The notes under the pieces: model-generated
What the model saw: the letters and a program-made list of their open reading frames with translations, nothing else
Databases searched by the model: none
What the model was told of the DNA's origin: nothing
From: Nitrospirota bacterium
GTDB lineage: Bacteria > UBA2233
Assembly: GCA_011620345.1 (NCBI GenBank)
Contig: WOZJ01000057.1
Span: forward strand, 165,246-229,245
Length of the DNA stretch: 64,000 nucleotides
Reading direction: 5' to 3'
Position numbers and translations under genes: made by a program
Part shown: in pieces, positions 6,826 through 15,294 of the stretch
Layout of the letters: every line of letters starts with the position of its first letter
How positions within the stretch are numbered: the first letter of the stretch is position 1

Positions 6826-8682
6826 TCATGCCCCATTAGGATTCGCAACGTGGAAGAGGGCTGTCTTTAAGGTTCCTCCAAAGGCATGGCATTGGTTGCA
6901 GAGTGCGGGGGCGTTGTGCTCCTTCTTGTCCACATGGCAGGCTAGGCACGTGTCCCTCGAGGACAGCTTCCAGTTATGGGGCTTGTGGCAATCGGTGCAA
7001 GCGGCGCTGGGATGGCCGCCAGCGGCATGGAGCCCTCCTAGGCCAGTATGACAACCTTTGCAGTCGTTCTGCGGTTGGCGAGCTCCTGCGAGCTGATGGC
7101 AAGTCCCGCAATCGCCGGACATCATGGGCGCGCGCTTATTCAGCTTGTGGCATTCTGCACAGTCGATCGGCGGCCGGTAGCCAGCAGCATGGCATTGGTT
7201 GCAGAGAATTTCTTTGTGACGACCTTCCAAGGGAATTGGGTGCCAGGACATGTCACTCTTGGGAAAGGTACCGGCCAAGGGGGTAAAAGGCCCACGTTCA
7301 GGCATGGTATGGCAAGCGGTGCATTCATTGGTTACAACCTTTCCTTCTGAGGAGACGTGCTTGCCGTCGTGGCAACGGAAGCATCCAGGCCAGTTCCTGT
7401 GGCCAATGTTCATGGCGTAGGTTTTCCAGTTGACGTTCATGGCTGGAAAGACAGAGCGGTCGTAAATCCCGGAAATGGCCCGGACGGAAGCATTTAGATC
7501 CGCCTTGCGGTATTGGAAGACGGTTGGATAGTTTTCTTTGTAAAACCCCTCGATCGCTCGAGCCATGCGAGTGTGTGCATCGCTGCGGTCCTTGTAGGAA
7601 GCTACGAGCGTGTCCACCGCAAGCTTTTTCATCCACGGAAGGTCTTTGGGGATGATGCCGCCGACCAGTGCCTCGTCTACAGCCTGGTCAGGGGCCAAGA
7701 AAATGTGCGTTGGGCGGTTGTGGCAATCCATGCAATCCATGGTGTGGCGTGGAACGGCCTCTAACTGCTCTTTGGAGAGTTTCGTGTTTTTATCGGTGTA
7801 TGTCGTGATTCTCCCTGTTCTGTTGTCCTTTACGCGGACCCAAGGGATTTTCTGAAAGTGACGGTCTTCTGCGGCAAAGGTAACCTGGTTCTCGATAACC
7901 ATGTGCCAATGAACCCCAGAGTTTATCCCGAGGTTTGGGCTTCCTCCGCCCGTTTTCACGAGCAGGCTGACCTGTTCGGCCGTATTCTTCTCGTCGTAGC
8001 GAAAATGTGGGATTTGGAGCATCCGTGCCCCGTAGAACTTTTGCGGCCAGTGGCATTCTTCGCATGTTTCGCGTGCCGGGCGCAGGTTGGCAACGGGAAC
8101 GGGAATTGGTCGCTCGTAGCTGTTGGTTAATACGGCCCATACTTGTCGCATTCCCGAAAGCTTCGAGCGAACGTACCAGGAAGCGCCAGCTCCCACATGG
8201 CAATCCACGCAGCGAACACGGGCGTGGGGCGAATAAAGGTATGCGGTGTGTTCGGGTTCCATGACAGTATGGCATACCTTGCCGCAAAAGGTAACGGACT
8301 CCGTAAAAAGGAAGGCGTTGTAGCCTGCAAAGGCTAAAAGAAGGAAGAGGATAGAGCTTGCGGCCAACGCAAGTGCGAATTTTCTCCTATGGCTAGGGTC
8401 ATTCAAATCGAGCCTGGGGAATGGGGGCGCTTCTGTGATTCCAAGCCTACGCCTTCGGAGGCTTTCAAGGGCCATGCCAAACAGGAAAAGGGCTAGGCCA
8501 AGCGTAAGGATGCCTGGGAACACCATGTACGTAAAGATGCCTATGTACGGGCTGGAAGGCGCTAACCCTATCCCCCACAGGGCGCTTCCTAGGATGAACA
8601 AGGCGCTGATAGCGATAATGAAAGCGCCAAAGTAGCTCACGGTGTTCTTATACAACCCTACGCTACTGGAGCGTTCCCCCAC
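6826..8682 (-). CDS. NapC/NirT-type inner-membrane multihaem cytochrome c, 13 haem motifs (ImcH-like architecture)
   Basis: This 618-residue protein has three N-terminal membrane segments (about residues 15-38, 47-75, 105-125). A NapC/NirT-like region follows, starting at FCGKVCH, then CVDCH and CEECH, and a long periplasmic tail carries the remaining motifs. I count 12 CXXCH plus the first motif, which is CX3CH, so 13 potential c-haems. This order (three helices, NapC-like domain, extra haems) is that of ImcH, a quinol-oxidising cytochrome of Geobacter, although ImcH has fewer haems. It starts with GTG, with AGGGAGAA just upstream. I infer menaquinol oxidation and electron delivery to periplasmic carriers; the acceptor is unknown. 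Confidence 0.85.
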   Translation of the reverse strand: MGERSSSVGLYKNTVSYFGAFIIAISALFILGSALWGIGLAPSSPYIGIFTYMVFPGILTLGLALFLFGMALESLRRRRLGITEAPPFPRLDLNDPSHRRKFALALAASSILFLLLAFAGYNAFLFTESVTFCGKVCHTVMEPEHTAYLYSPHARVRCVDCHVGAGASWYVRSKLSGMRQVWAVLTNSYERPIPVPVANLRPARETCEECHWPQKFYGARMLQIPHFRYDEKNTAEQVSLLVKTGGGSPNLGINSGVHWHMVIENQVTFAAEDRHFQKIPWVRVKDNRTGRITTYTDKNTKLSKEQLEAVPRHTMDCMDCHNRPTHIFLAPDQAVDEALVGGIIPKDLPWMKKLAVDTLVASYKDRSDAHTRMARAIEGFYKENYPTVFQYRKADLNASVRAISGIYDRSVFPAMNVNWKTYAMNIGHRNWPGCFRCHDGKHVSSEGKVVTNECTACHTMPERGPFTPLAGTFPKSDMSWHPIPLEGRHKEILCNQCHAAGYRPPIDCAECHKLNKRAPMMSGDCGTCHQLAGARQPQNDCKGCHTGLGGLHAAGGHPSAACTDCHKPHNWKLSSRDTCLACHVDKKEHNAPALCNQCHAFGGTLKTALFHVANPNGA

Positions 8683-8919
8683 TACTTCTCCCTTTAAGGG
8701 CTTTCAATGGTTTAACGTATACTGAACGGCTATTCTATTTTTTATTTCTGGATCCAAGCGGTACAGAAGGCCTAACATGCCGACCGCCTGGTGCATGGCA
8801 TGCCCTTCTTTGTTTGTTTCTGGACAAATTCTTGCGCTGGTTCCATACCATAGCGCACGAATTGCCCAAAAGTCAAAGGTGTAATCTTTAATAGACTAAA
8901 TAAAATACGGCAAAAAAAT

Positions 8920-8960
8920 CCCTTGAAAAACCCCCGATGGCATCGGGGGTTTTTCAAGGG
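8920..8960 (-). terminator. Strong hairpin terminator downstream of the 9.0-9.7 kb minus-strand genes
   Basis: Two perfect 20-base arms (CCCTTGAAAAACCCCCGATG and its complement) surround one base. On the minus strand the hairpin is followed by GATTTTTTT, as expected for an intrinsic terminator ending the gene at 9010. The rest of the 8683-9009 gap holds nothing else I can name except promoter-like A/T-rich sequence upstream of the NapC-like gene. Confidence 0.85.
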
Positions 8961-9009
8961 GCAGGTTCACCTTAAGGGCGATATTCCTGGAGGAAGGAGG
9001 GATACGAGG

Positions 9010-9435
9010 CTAAGGCCTTGCAGCTGCCGCCTGTGAGATCCCCTTGACAGTCATCGTCCCATCCGGCTGGACGCTGTGGCAATCCTGGCAGCGGCCGCCG
9101 TAGAACATGACAAAGTGGTTGTTTTCTCCCAAAAGGTGTCCTTGATGGAGAACTTTATAGAACTCTGGTGCGGCCGACCCGTTGTGACAAGCTTGCATGC
9201 ATTGGGTAGGGGTGTTGCCCATGTTGGAGTCTACCTGGGGGTGCCTACCTTCTCTTTGCATTAAAACCATCATTGCGGGCAAGGAAAAGAGCGATGTGAC
9301 CCCTTGTGGGGTATGGCAAGTCAGGCAGACAACGTCCTGATCGGCGGCCTTGGCTTTTGAAAGGCCGAAGCCAGGTACCGCTACCATGCCTATTAGGCCA
9401 AGCCCAAGAAAGGAAAGCGCCGTTTTCTTTTTCAT
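9010..9435 (-). CDS. Small exported cytochrome-like protein with three haem-type motifs (two CXXCH, one CX3CH)
   Basis: This 141-residue protein has a clear signal peptide (MKKKTALSFLGLGLIG...KAKAA). The mature part has CLTCH, CMQACH and CQDCH, plus further histidines (LHQGHLL, NNHFVMF) that could be distal ligands. The middle motif has three residues between the cysteines. The segment after it (P at +6, acidic residue at +7, then H and LL) resembles the segment after CAHTCH in the small protein at 19493, which links this gene to that cluster. The start is supported by AGGAGG upstream. I infer a periplasmic electron carrier; the exact family is not recognised. Confidence 0.75.
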   Translation of the reverse strand: MKKKTALSFLGLGLIGMVAVPGFGLSKAKAADQDVVCLTCHTPQGVTSLFSLPAMMVLMQREGRHPQVDSNMGNTPTQCMQACHNGSAAPEFYKVLHQGHLLGENNHFVMFYGGRCQDCHSVQPDGTMTVKGISQAAAARP

Positions 9436-9482
9436 TGTGTATTCCCCTCCTTTTTTATTTTATTTGTCGCAAGTTTGTAGCG

Positions 9483-9683
9483 TTAATGGATCAAGCTCGT
9501 GACTCCGGGCATGATGTCGAGGAAGATCGGCCCAAGGATTGGAATCTGAGCAATTGAGTTCACTATGGGGAAAATGACTCCCATGAGCGTTGCGGCGAGG
9601 TCGGCCGGAATCGTGATGGGTAGGTTGACAATTGGTTGAATTAGCGGGCCGACAACCGGCTTGATCGAGGCAGCCGTGTTCAT
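9483..9683 (-). CDS. Small proline-punctuated hydrophobic protein, unknown function
   Basis: This 66-residue protein is almost wholly hydrophobic with regularly spaced prolines (GPLIQPIVNLPITIP, then QIPILGPIF). It has few charged residues and no classic signal peptide. It starts at ATG 9683 with AGGGAGG upstream, a strong ribosome site, which argues that it is real. It sits 47 bp upstream of the small cytochrome at 9010 in the same direction and shares the run GPL(I/M)QP(I/L)V with the exported protein at 19493. It could be a membrane-inserted or membrane-associated partner of these cytochromes; no function can be assigned. Confidence 0.6.
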   Translation of the reverse strand: MNTAASIKPVVGPLIQPIVNLPITIPADLAATLMGVIFPIVNSIAQIPILGPIFLDIMPGVTSLIH

Positions 9684-9799
9684 GGAAAACCCTCCCTTTT
9701 TTGTTTAACTAGAACATTGGCGCAAAAGCAGAACATATGCATACATTCAGGAGGAATTTTAGTCTCGTAACTGATGCCTTGTCAAGCCCTCCATACCAT

Positions 9800-9816
9800 A
9801 TGGTCCGTTTGACCAT
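9800..9816. promoter_or_regulatory. Inverted repeat ATGGTC-N5-GACCAT, candidate operator
   Basis: Six-base perfect arms are separated by five bases in the divergent gap between the hydrophobic protein (minus) and the 11-haem cytochrome (plus). The right arm overlaps TTGACC, a possible -35 element for the plus-strand gene. By-eye evidence only. Confidence 0.35.
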
Positions 9817-9884
9817 TTTGTGCATAATGTGCTAGGTTACAACCCAATATTGAGATTGAAAACTGGGCATCATTGAGGAGAACG

Positions 9885-11933
9885 ATGAAATTCATATTAA
9901 AGTGTAGTTGGGGTAGGATGAGCAGAATGTTGATGCCTTTAGGAAGAATCGGGCTCCTCGCTTTTTTTTGTTTAGGTCTTTCCGGGCCAACGGCATACGC
10001 GCTTACCAACGAAGATTGCCTGATGTGCCATGCCAACATGGAGCCAAGACTCGATGCATCCGTATTTTCTCAAAGTGCCCATGGCGGGCTGAACTGCCAA
10101 GACTGCCACGAGAACATCCAAGACGTTCCCCATCAAACGCAGCTCAAATTGGTTCGCTGCGGGAATTGTCATACGCAGGAATTCGCGGAATATCAGCTGG
10201 GGGTCCATGGCAAAGCTTTGGCCAATGGAACGAAAGACGTCCCTTCCTGCGCTTCTTGCCATGGAACTCATGATATTTTCCCTAAAAGTGATGTTCGCTC
10301 CAAAGTAAACCCCCTGAACCTCCCCGGGGTTTGTTCGGGATGCCATGCCAGCCAAGAGATCACTCGCCGCCATCCTCTGCCATCTCCGGAATTTATCGAA
10401 AGTTACCAGAAGAGCGTCCATGGGCAAGGTGTGTTGAAGAGTGGCCTGGTGGTCGCGGCCGTATGCTCGGACTGTCACGGTGGCCATAGAATCCTGCCCG
10501 CCTCGGACCCCGCGTCCTTGGTCAATCCAAAAAACATCCCTAAGACCTGTTCTAAGTGCCATGCAGGGATTTTTAGGGATTTTACCAGGAGTGCTCACGG
10601 AGAGGCCTGGAGGGCTGGCAAGAGTTACGGGCCTGTGTGTACCACTTGCCATACGGCGCACAGTATTTCCTCACCCCGTACGGCGGCGTTTCATGGGGGG
10701 ATTGCCGAAGAGTGCGGAGGGTGCCATGTCGACAGGACCCCTAGCTATAGAGATACCTTCCATGGTCAAGCCACTTCGCTCGGTCTTATTCGGGCGGCAA
10801 CCTGCCCGGACTGTCATACCGCGCATTTGAACCTTCCAAAAGAAAACCCTCACTCCAGCATCAACCCCAAAAATCTCCCCGGGACTTGCGGCAGGTGCCA
10901 TGGACAGGTGTCCAAAGGGTTTATTCAATACGACCCCCATCCTGATCCAAAGGACAAATCAAAGAACGCTGTCGTTTTCTACACGTACACGTTCATGAAT
11001 TGGCTGCTTTTGGGGGTGTTTGCCTTTTTTGGCCTTCATTCCGCACTTTGGATCCAGCGGAGCCTCGTTGCTTCGGTGCGTGGGGAGTTCCCTAGGCTTG
11101 ACAAAGAGGGGCCATGGGTCCGGCGCTTTAGCCAGACCAACCGGATGACCCACCTAGTCATCGTGATCAGCTTCTTGCTCCTTGCAGCTACGGGACTGCC
11201 CCTGAAGTTCCACTACACACCCTGGGCAAAGGTTGTAGAGGCCATATTTGGCGGGATCGAGGTGACTCGCTATCTCCACAAGCTTTTTGCCGTCGTGACG
11301 TTTGGATATGCGATTACGCATGTCAGCTATCTTGTCTACCGCATTTACAAAAAAGGCGAGCTAAACCTTCTGTACGGCCCTTTCAGCCTGACTCCGCGCC
11401 CCAAGGATGCGCTTGACCTTCTTGCAAACCTTCGCTGGTTCCTCTACATGGGGCCGAGGCCCAAGCTCGGACGCTGGACCTACTGGGAGAAGTTCGATTA
11501 CTTCGCCGTGTTTTGGGGAATTCCGATCATCGGAGGATCCGGACTCATGCTTTGGTTCCCGGGTTTTTTCACAAAATTCCTCCCCGGCTGGGTTCTGAAT
11601 GTGGCCATGATCGTCCACTCCGAAGAAGCGCTTATGGCTATCGGGTTTATCTTCCTGTTCCACTTCTTCCACACCCACTTAAGGCCGGAAAGTTTTCCTT
11701 TAGACACCGTCATCTTTACTGGAAGCATGCCCTTGGAGCGGCTCAAGGAAGAAAGGCCGGAGGAGTACGAGCTTTTGGTCAAGAAAGGCGAGCTTGAACG
11801 CCTGATTGTCCCGGCTCCATCGAATAGTTTGCTGCGTGCCTCTCGGATCTTTGGCTTTGTGGCGCTTACCGTGGGGCTTTGCCTGATTTGGGCGATCCTG
11901 ATCACGGCGGTACTCCATATGTTGGCTTTATAA
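9885..11933 (+). CDS. Multihaem cytochrome c (11 CXXCH) fused to a cytochrome b561/HydC-type domain (CbcL-like)
   Basis: This 682-residue protein has an N-terminal hydrophobic signal or anchor and a periplasmic part with 11 CXXCH motifs up to about residue 350. A membrane part follows, with several helices and conserved histidines (RYLHKLFAVV, THVSYLVY, HSEEALM, FHFFHTHL), typical of two-haem b-type cytochromes of the formate dehydrogenase/hydrogenase kind. The same domain order is found in CbcL of Geobacter, an inner-membrane quinol oxidoreductase used in metal reduction. The ORF track starts at TTG 9873, but ATG 9885 has GAGGAG directly before it. I infer electron exchange between the quinone pool and periplasmic haems; direction and partner are not known. 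Confidence 0.85.
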   Translation: MKFILKCSWGRMSRMLMPLGRIGLLAFFCLGLSGPTAYALTNEDCLMCHANMEPRLDASVFSQSAHGGLNCQDCHENIQDVPHQTQLKLVRCGNCHTQEFAEYQLGVHGKALANGTKDVPSCASCHGTHDIFPKSDVRSKVNPLNLPGVCSGCHASQEITRRHPLPSPEFIESYQKSVHGQGVLKSGLVVAAVCSDCHGGHRILPASDPASLVNPKNIPKTCSKCHAGIFRDFTRSAHGEAWRAGKSYGPVCTTCHTAHSISSPRTAAFHGGIAEECGGCHVDRTPSYRDTFHGQATSLGLIRAATCPDCHTAHLNLPKENPHSSINPKNLPGTCGRCHGQVSKGFIQYDPHPDPKDKSKNAVVFYTYTFMNWLLLGVFAFFGLHSALWIQRSLVASVRGEFPRLDKEGPWVRRFSQTNRMTHLVIVISFLLLAATGLPLKFHYTPWAKVVEAIFGGIEVTRYLHKLFAVVTFGYAITHVSYLVYRIYKKGELNLLYGPFSLTPRPKDALDLLANLRWFLYMGPRPKLGRWTYWEKFDYFAVFWGIPIIGGSGLMLWFPGFFTKFLPGWVLNVAMIVHSEEALMAIGFIFLFHFFHTHLRPESFPLDTVIFTGSMPLERLKEERPEEYELLVKKGELERLIVPAPSNSLLRASRIFGFVALTVGLCLIWAILITAVLHMLAL

Positions 11934-11940
11934 GCATGGA

Positions 11941-11978
11941 CTCTGGAGGCCTCAGCCCTAGGGCTGAGGCCTCCAGAG
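11941..11978 (+). terminator. 38-bp perfect palindrome after the fused cytochrome gene
   Basis: Two 19-base arms (CTCTGGAGGCCTCAGCCCT and its exact complement) abut with no spacer, eight bases after the stop codon. It would form a very stable hairpin in RNA. There is no T-tract after it, so it may be a processing or stability element rather than a classic terminator. Confidence 0.55.
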
Positions 11979-12262
11979 TGTCGCCTTGAGCGGGGGCCTT
12001 TCTAGGGTTCGTATTGAACGCTCCTGCCACCCTTGTTTGTCATCCTATTCGTTGCCGTAGGGTAAGTGCGTTTGCTTGCCTAAGCAATCCAATATCCTTG
12101 TTGTTTGTGTGTTTGGGCTAATTGTTCAGTAACGCCCGGAGCAGGGCCCGTTTTCAGCGTATACTTGCCATGCATTCATTTATCTTGGGAATGGGCAGAA
12201 ACAAGCAATACGGGTATACTTGTGTAGGTCAAGAGTTTATTCCGTGGTTTACATAAAAAAAC
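11979..12262. other. Intergenic gap with two TATACTTG direct repeats
   Basis: There is no gene here. TATACTTG occurs at 12160 and again at 12215, 55 bp apart. Either could act as a -10 region for the M56-type gene, although no good -35 is visible. Confidence 0.4.
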
Positions 12263-13246
12263 ATGAATGTTCTTTTTGAGTCTTTCTTGCACGCGATCGT
12301 GGATGCCGTCCTTGTAGGGGTCGGGCTTCGGGTATGGGGGATTGCCAAGGCAGAGCCCAGACAACGCTTCATGTCCCTTATTTTAATCCTTCCCGTCTCG
12401 ACGCCAATTCTTTTTTATGGGTGGAGTACGGAGGGGAGCTTGCCTGGTTTTTATCGTGGAGCCCTCTTTAATGGTGAGAGATGGCTCCACGTAGAGCTAT
12501 TAGGCATTCCTTTCTTTCGATGGGGGTTTTTCGTGTTAATGGGGGCTTGTGCGGCCGCCTTCTTGTTCCAAGAGCTTTTGCCTATCTACTGGCACTTCAG
12601 ACAATCGAAACGCATGCGAAGGTTGCTTAAGGACCATTGGGAGAAAATAATCCCCCTGGAAACGCTAGGCATCCCCCCTATAAAAGAGCTCGAGGGGTTG
12701 CGCATTCAAGTGTTGCCGGACCATTGGGGTGGCATTAGCTCTCTCTACGGAGGTTCGCCCAGAATTCTGATAGGGGAAGGGCTGCTTGAAGAGCTTGACC
12801 GAGAGGAGCTTCGTGCGGTTGTGGCGCACGAAATCGCCCATCTTGGCATAGGGCGCAGGCCTTTTATGCTCCTAATGTATGTGTTTCGAGCGATTGCTTT
12901 CTTAAACCCAGTCGCGCTTGGTGCGTTTCGGTTCATCGCTAACGAAGAAGAGTGCGTGTGCGATGACAGGGCGGTGTGGCTGACTTCTGTCAGCCCACTA
13001 GCCTTGGCAAGCGCCCTTAAAAAACTCTACCAGCCCGATCAAGAGCCCGAGCTTGCGGACTGTAGTAAACAGGAGGTGCCAGGACTGTTCCGGAACCTAT
13101 CTGCCGTGGGGCTAAGAGAGCAGCTTGACAAACGCATCGAAAGGCTTCGTTCCAGAACCTACTCCTCGGACGACACTGAGTATTGGTCAGAGCTGTTTAT
13201 CGTGACGCTTGGGTGCCTGGCGTTTTCTTTTGCCGTTGTGGGCTAA
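12263..13246 (+). CDS. M56 (BlaR1-like) / M48-like membrane zinc metallopeptidase
   Basis: This 327-residue protein has two to three N-terminal membrane segments, a cytoplasmic loop rich in basic residues (QSKRMRRLLKDHW), and the zinc site HEIAH within VAHEIAHLG. Downstream, NEEECVCDDRAV supplies the third ligand (E) and the following aspartate, as in M56/M48 peptidases. BlaR1-type proteins use this domain to cleave a repressor, but there is no extracellular sensor domain and no BlaI-like gene nearby. The protein may instead process a membrane partner, perhaps the next gene product. No ribosome site is obvious before ATG 12263, so the start is uncertain. Confidence 0.75.
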   Translation: MNVLFESFLHAIVDAVLVGVGLRVWGIAKAEPRQRFMSLILILPVSTPILFYGWSTEGSLPGFYRGALFNGERWLHVELLGIPFFRWGFFVLMGACAAAFLFQELLPIYWHFRQSKRMRRLLKDHWEKIIPLETLGIPPIKELEGLRIQVLPDHWGGISSLYGGSPRILIGEGLLEELDREELRAVVAHEIAHLGIGRRPFMLLMYVFRAIAFLNPVALGAFRFIANEEECVCDDRAVWLTSVSPLALASALKKLYQPDQEPELADCSKQEVPGLFRNLSAVGLREQLDKRIERLRSRTYSSDDTEYWSELFIVTLGCLAFSFAVVG

Positions 13247-13249
13247 AAA

Positions 13250-13774
13250 ATGGGTCGATTGAAGGGTCTCCTTTGTTTTTGTATGTTCGGCGTCTTGTTT
13301 GCTGGAGCACTGTGGATCCTGAACGCTGTCCCTCTTTTGCTCAAGCAGGAAGGTTTCAGGTCCTTAAAAAACATTGGGGAAACGCAAGCCTACCTAGGCA
13401 CAAGGCTTTCACTTCCCCGTTATTTTTCTCCCGGGCTTGTTTGGCCACCGTGTGCAATCCTAGCCCAACGAAAGCCGTTTCCCGCCTACGTTGTCCAATT
13501 TCAAAAAAGGGGGAGGGACGGGGTTTCGTTGGTCCTTTCGATGTCACCCGCTAGACACCCGCTATCCGGGGTCCACATCGAGCCCGCCATGGGCTTGCGT
13601 CGCATGCGTGTCAAGCTTACAGACCAAAGCGCGGAGTTGATGATAGGTCGCCTTCGCTCTGGGGAGCGTTGTTGCCTGCTTTCTTGGGTGCAGGCTGCCA
13701 AGAGATGGACGTTAAGCGGGGTGTTGCCCCCTTCCGAGATCCTGAAGATGGCCGAGAGTATGGACTTGCCTTAA
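13250..13774 (+). CDS. Membrane-anchored protein of unknown function (DUF4367-like tail)
   Basis: This 174-residue protein has one N-terminal membrane segment (about residues 7-28) and a soluble part predicted outside the cytoplasm. The end of the protein, LSGVLPPSEILKMAESM, resembles the closing motif of DUF4367-type domains (a strand followed by an 'E-I-x-x-A-x-S-M' helix) found in anti-sigma-associated or exported proteins. It starts three bases after the M56 peptidase stop, so the two are one transcription unit and may be protease and substrate or partner. That functional link is inference. Confidence 0.55.
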   Translation: MGRLKGLLCFCMFGVLFAGALWILNAVPLLLKQEGFRSLKNIGETQAYLGTRLSLPRYFSPGLVWPPCAILAQRKPFPAYVVQFQKRGRDGVSLVLSMSPARHPLSGVHIEPAMGLRRMRVKLTDQSAELMIGRLRSGERCCLLSWVQAAKRWTLSGVLPPSEILKMAESMDLP

Positions 13775-13785
13775 AAAATACCTCA

Positions 13786-13815
13786 TTGCATTGAATTCAA
13801 AATACCCTGTATACT
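13786..13815 (+). promoter_or_regulatory. Candidate promoter for the 13-haem cytochrome / cytochrome b / sensor kinase operon
   Basis: TTGCAT and TATACT are separated by 18 bp, immediately downstream of the previous stop and upstream of an AAGGAGG at 13819-13825. Confidence 0.5.
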
Positions 13816-13849
13816 CTCAAGGAGGTACAAACTGGAAAAGGGCGATACT

Positions 13850-15280
13850 GTGAGGCTAACGCAGGGGTTTGTAGGGTTAATTTTTGTTGGTCTAGGTCTG
13901 GCTCCTACAATGGCTTTGGCTGAGACGACGACCCAGCAAGAGCTCGGTCAATGCATGTCTTGCCATGCCAAGCCAGGGCTCGTGAAACGCTTGGGAAAGA
14001 ATGAGAAAGTCTCGCTAACCCTCGACCTTCAAGCCTACCGGGCCTCGGCCCACAGCTCGCTCGTTTGTCAGGATTGCCACACGCGGTATTCCACGAAGGC
14101 TCATCCGGTAGGTTCGTATACGAGCCGGGAGGAGCTCGCCAGGGAGCACTCCGGGGCATGCACGAGTTGTCATTCGCTCGATCAGCTAAGCGCGTTGCCC
14201 GTCCATGAAGATGTCCTGAAGCCAGGGCATCCGGTTGCATGCTCGAGTTGTCATGGGGCTCACGAGATCCAGCGGGTCGTGGGCGGCGGGGCTATGGTGA
14301 AGGAGCGTGCCTACTGCCTTTCGTGTCACGAGCAGCACATTGAGATGACCTTCGAAAATGGGGAGACCAAGGATATTTATGTCGAGCTTCGTTCGCTCCT
14401 TGCCTCTCCGCATGCGAGCCTTGCATGCTCGGACTGTCACGTGGGGTTTTCAAGAGATCACCACCCGGATCGCTCGTTTCAGGACGGGAGGTATTACACG
14501 CTTGTTTTATCCGAGAGCTGTAAGCGTTGCCATTTCGACAAGTATACCCGGACTCTAGACAGCATGCATTACCGAGTCCTCATGAAGGGAAATGCGAATG
14601 CGCCGGTATGTACCGACTGTCACGGCTCGCACGGTATCTTGCCTGTCGGCAAGGACCATTCCATAAGCGCGAAGCGCTGCATGCGATGTCATGAGACCAT
14701 TTATACGACCTATACAAAGAGTGTGCATGGAAAGGCCTTGTTAGGTGAACACAACATGGATGTGCCCGTATGTGCCGACTGCCACAAGGCACACGAGATT
14801 CAAGACCCAAGGACGCTAACCTTTCGTGACCGGATCCCGGAGATGTGCGGGAACTGCCATGCCAACAAAGAGCTCATGTCTCGCTATGGGCTTTCCCCAG
14901 CAGTAGTGAAAACATACCTCCAGGATTTTCACGGAGTTACGCTTTCGCTTTACAAAATGCAAAGGGAACTAGAGGGTACAAGCTCGGCCAATCCTATTGC
15001 TGTATGTTCAGACTGCCACGGGATCCATGACATCCAGAAGCTCTCGGAACAAGAAACGGGCCTTGTACGCCAAAACCTGCTCAAGCGCTGCCAGGCATGC
15101 CATCCTGGGGCCACCCAGCGGTTTCCCGATGCTTGGCTCTACCACTATGAGCCAAGCCTTGAAAAGGCCCCCTTGGTCTACGCAGTAAACCTTTTTTACA
15201 AAATTTTCATCCCGTTCATGGTCGTGGGATTGCTGTTGCAGGTTTTCTTACATGCCTGGCGCTACATCGTGAACCGTTAA
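13850..15280 (+). CDS. Exported multihaem cytochrome c with 13 CXXCH motifs and a C-terminal membrane anchor
   Basis: This 476-residue protein has a signal peptide (to about residue 25, ALAE), 13 CXXCH motifs spread through the chain (first CMSCH, last CQACH), many H-x-x-H-type extra histidines, and one C-terminal membrane helix (IFIPFMVVGLLLQVFLHAW). It is followed by a cytochrome b gene, so the pair has the same composition as the fused protein at 9885. GTG 13850 is the ORF-track start, but the perfect AAGGAGG at 13819-13825 is six bases from an in-frame CTG at 13832. The real start may be that CTG, which would add six residues. Confidence 0.85.
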   Translation: MRLTQGFVGLIFVGLGLAPTMALAETTTQQELGQCMSCHAKPGLVKRLGKNEKVSLTLDLQAYRASAHSSLVCQDCHTRYSTKAHPVGSYTSREELAREHSGACTSCHSLDQLSALPVHEDVLKPGHPVACSSCHGAHEIQRVVGGGAMVKERAYCLSCHEQHIEMTFENGETKDIYVELRSLLASPHASLACSDCHVGFSRDHHPDRSFQDGRYYTLVLSESCKRCHFDKYTRTLDSMHYRVLMKGNANAPVCTDCHGSHGILPVGKDHSISAKRCMRCHETIYTTYTKSVHGKALLGEHNMDVPVCADCHKAHEIQDPRTLTFRDRIPEMCGNCHANKELMSRYGLSPAVVKTYLQDFHGVTLSLYKMQRELEGTSSANPIAVCSDCHGIHDIQKLSEQETGLVRQNLLKRCQACHPGATQRFPDAWLYHYEPSLEKAPLVYAVNLFYKIFIPFMVVGLLLQVFLHAWRYIVNR

Positions 15281-15294
15281 AAAGGGTGGGAACC

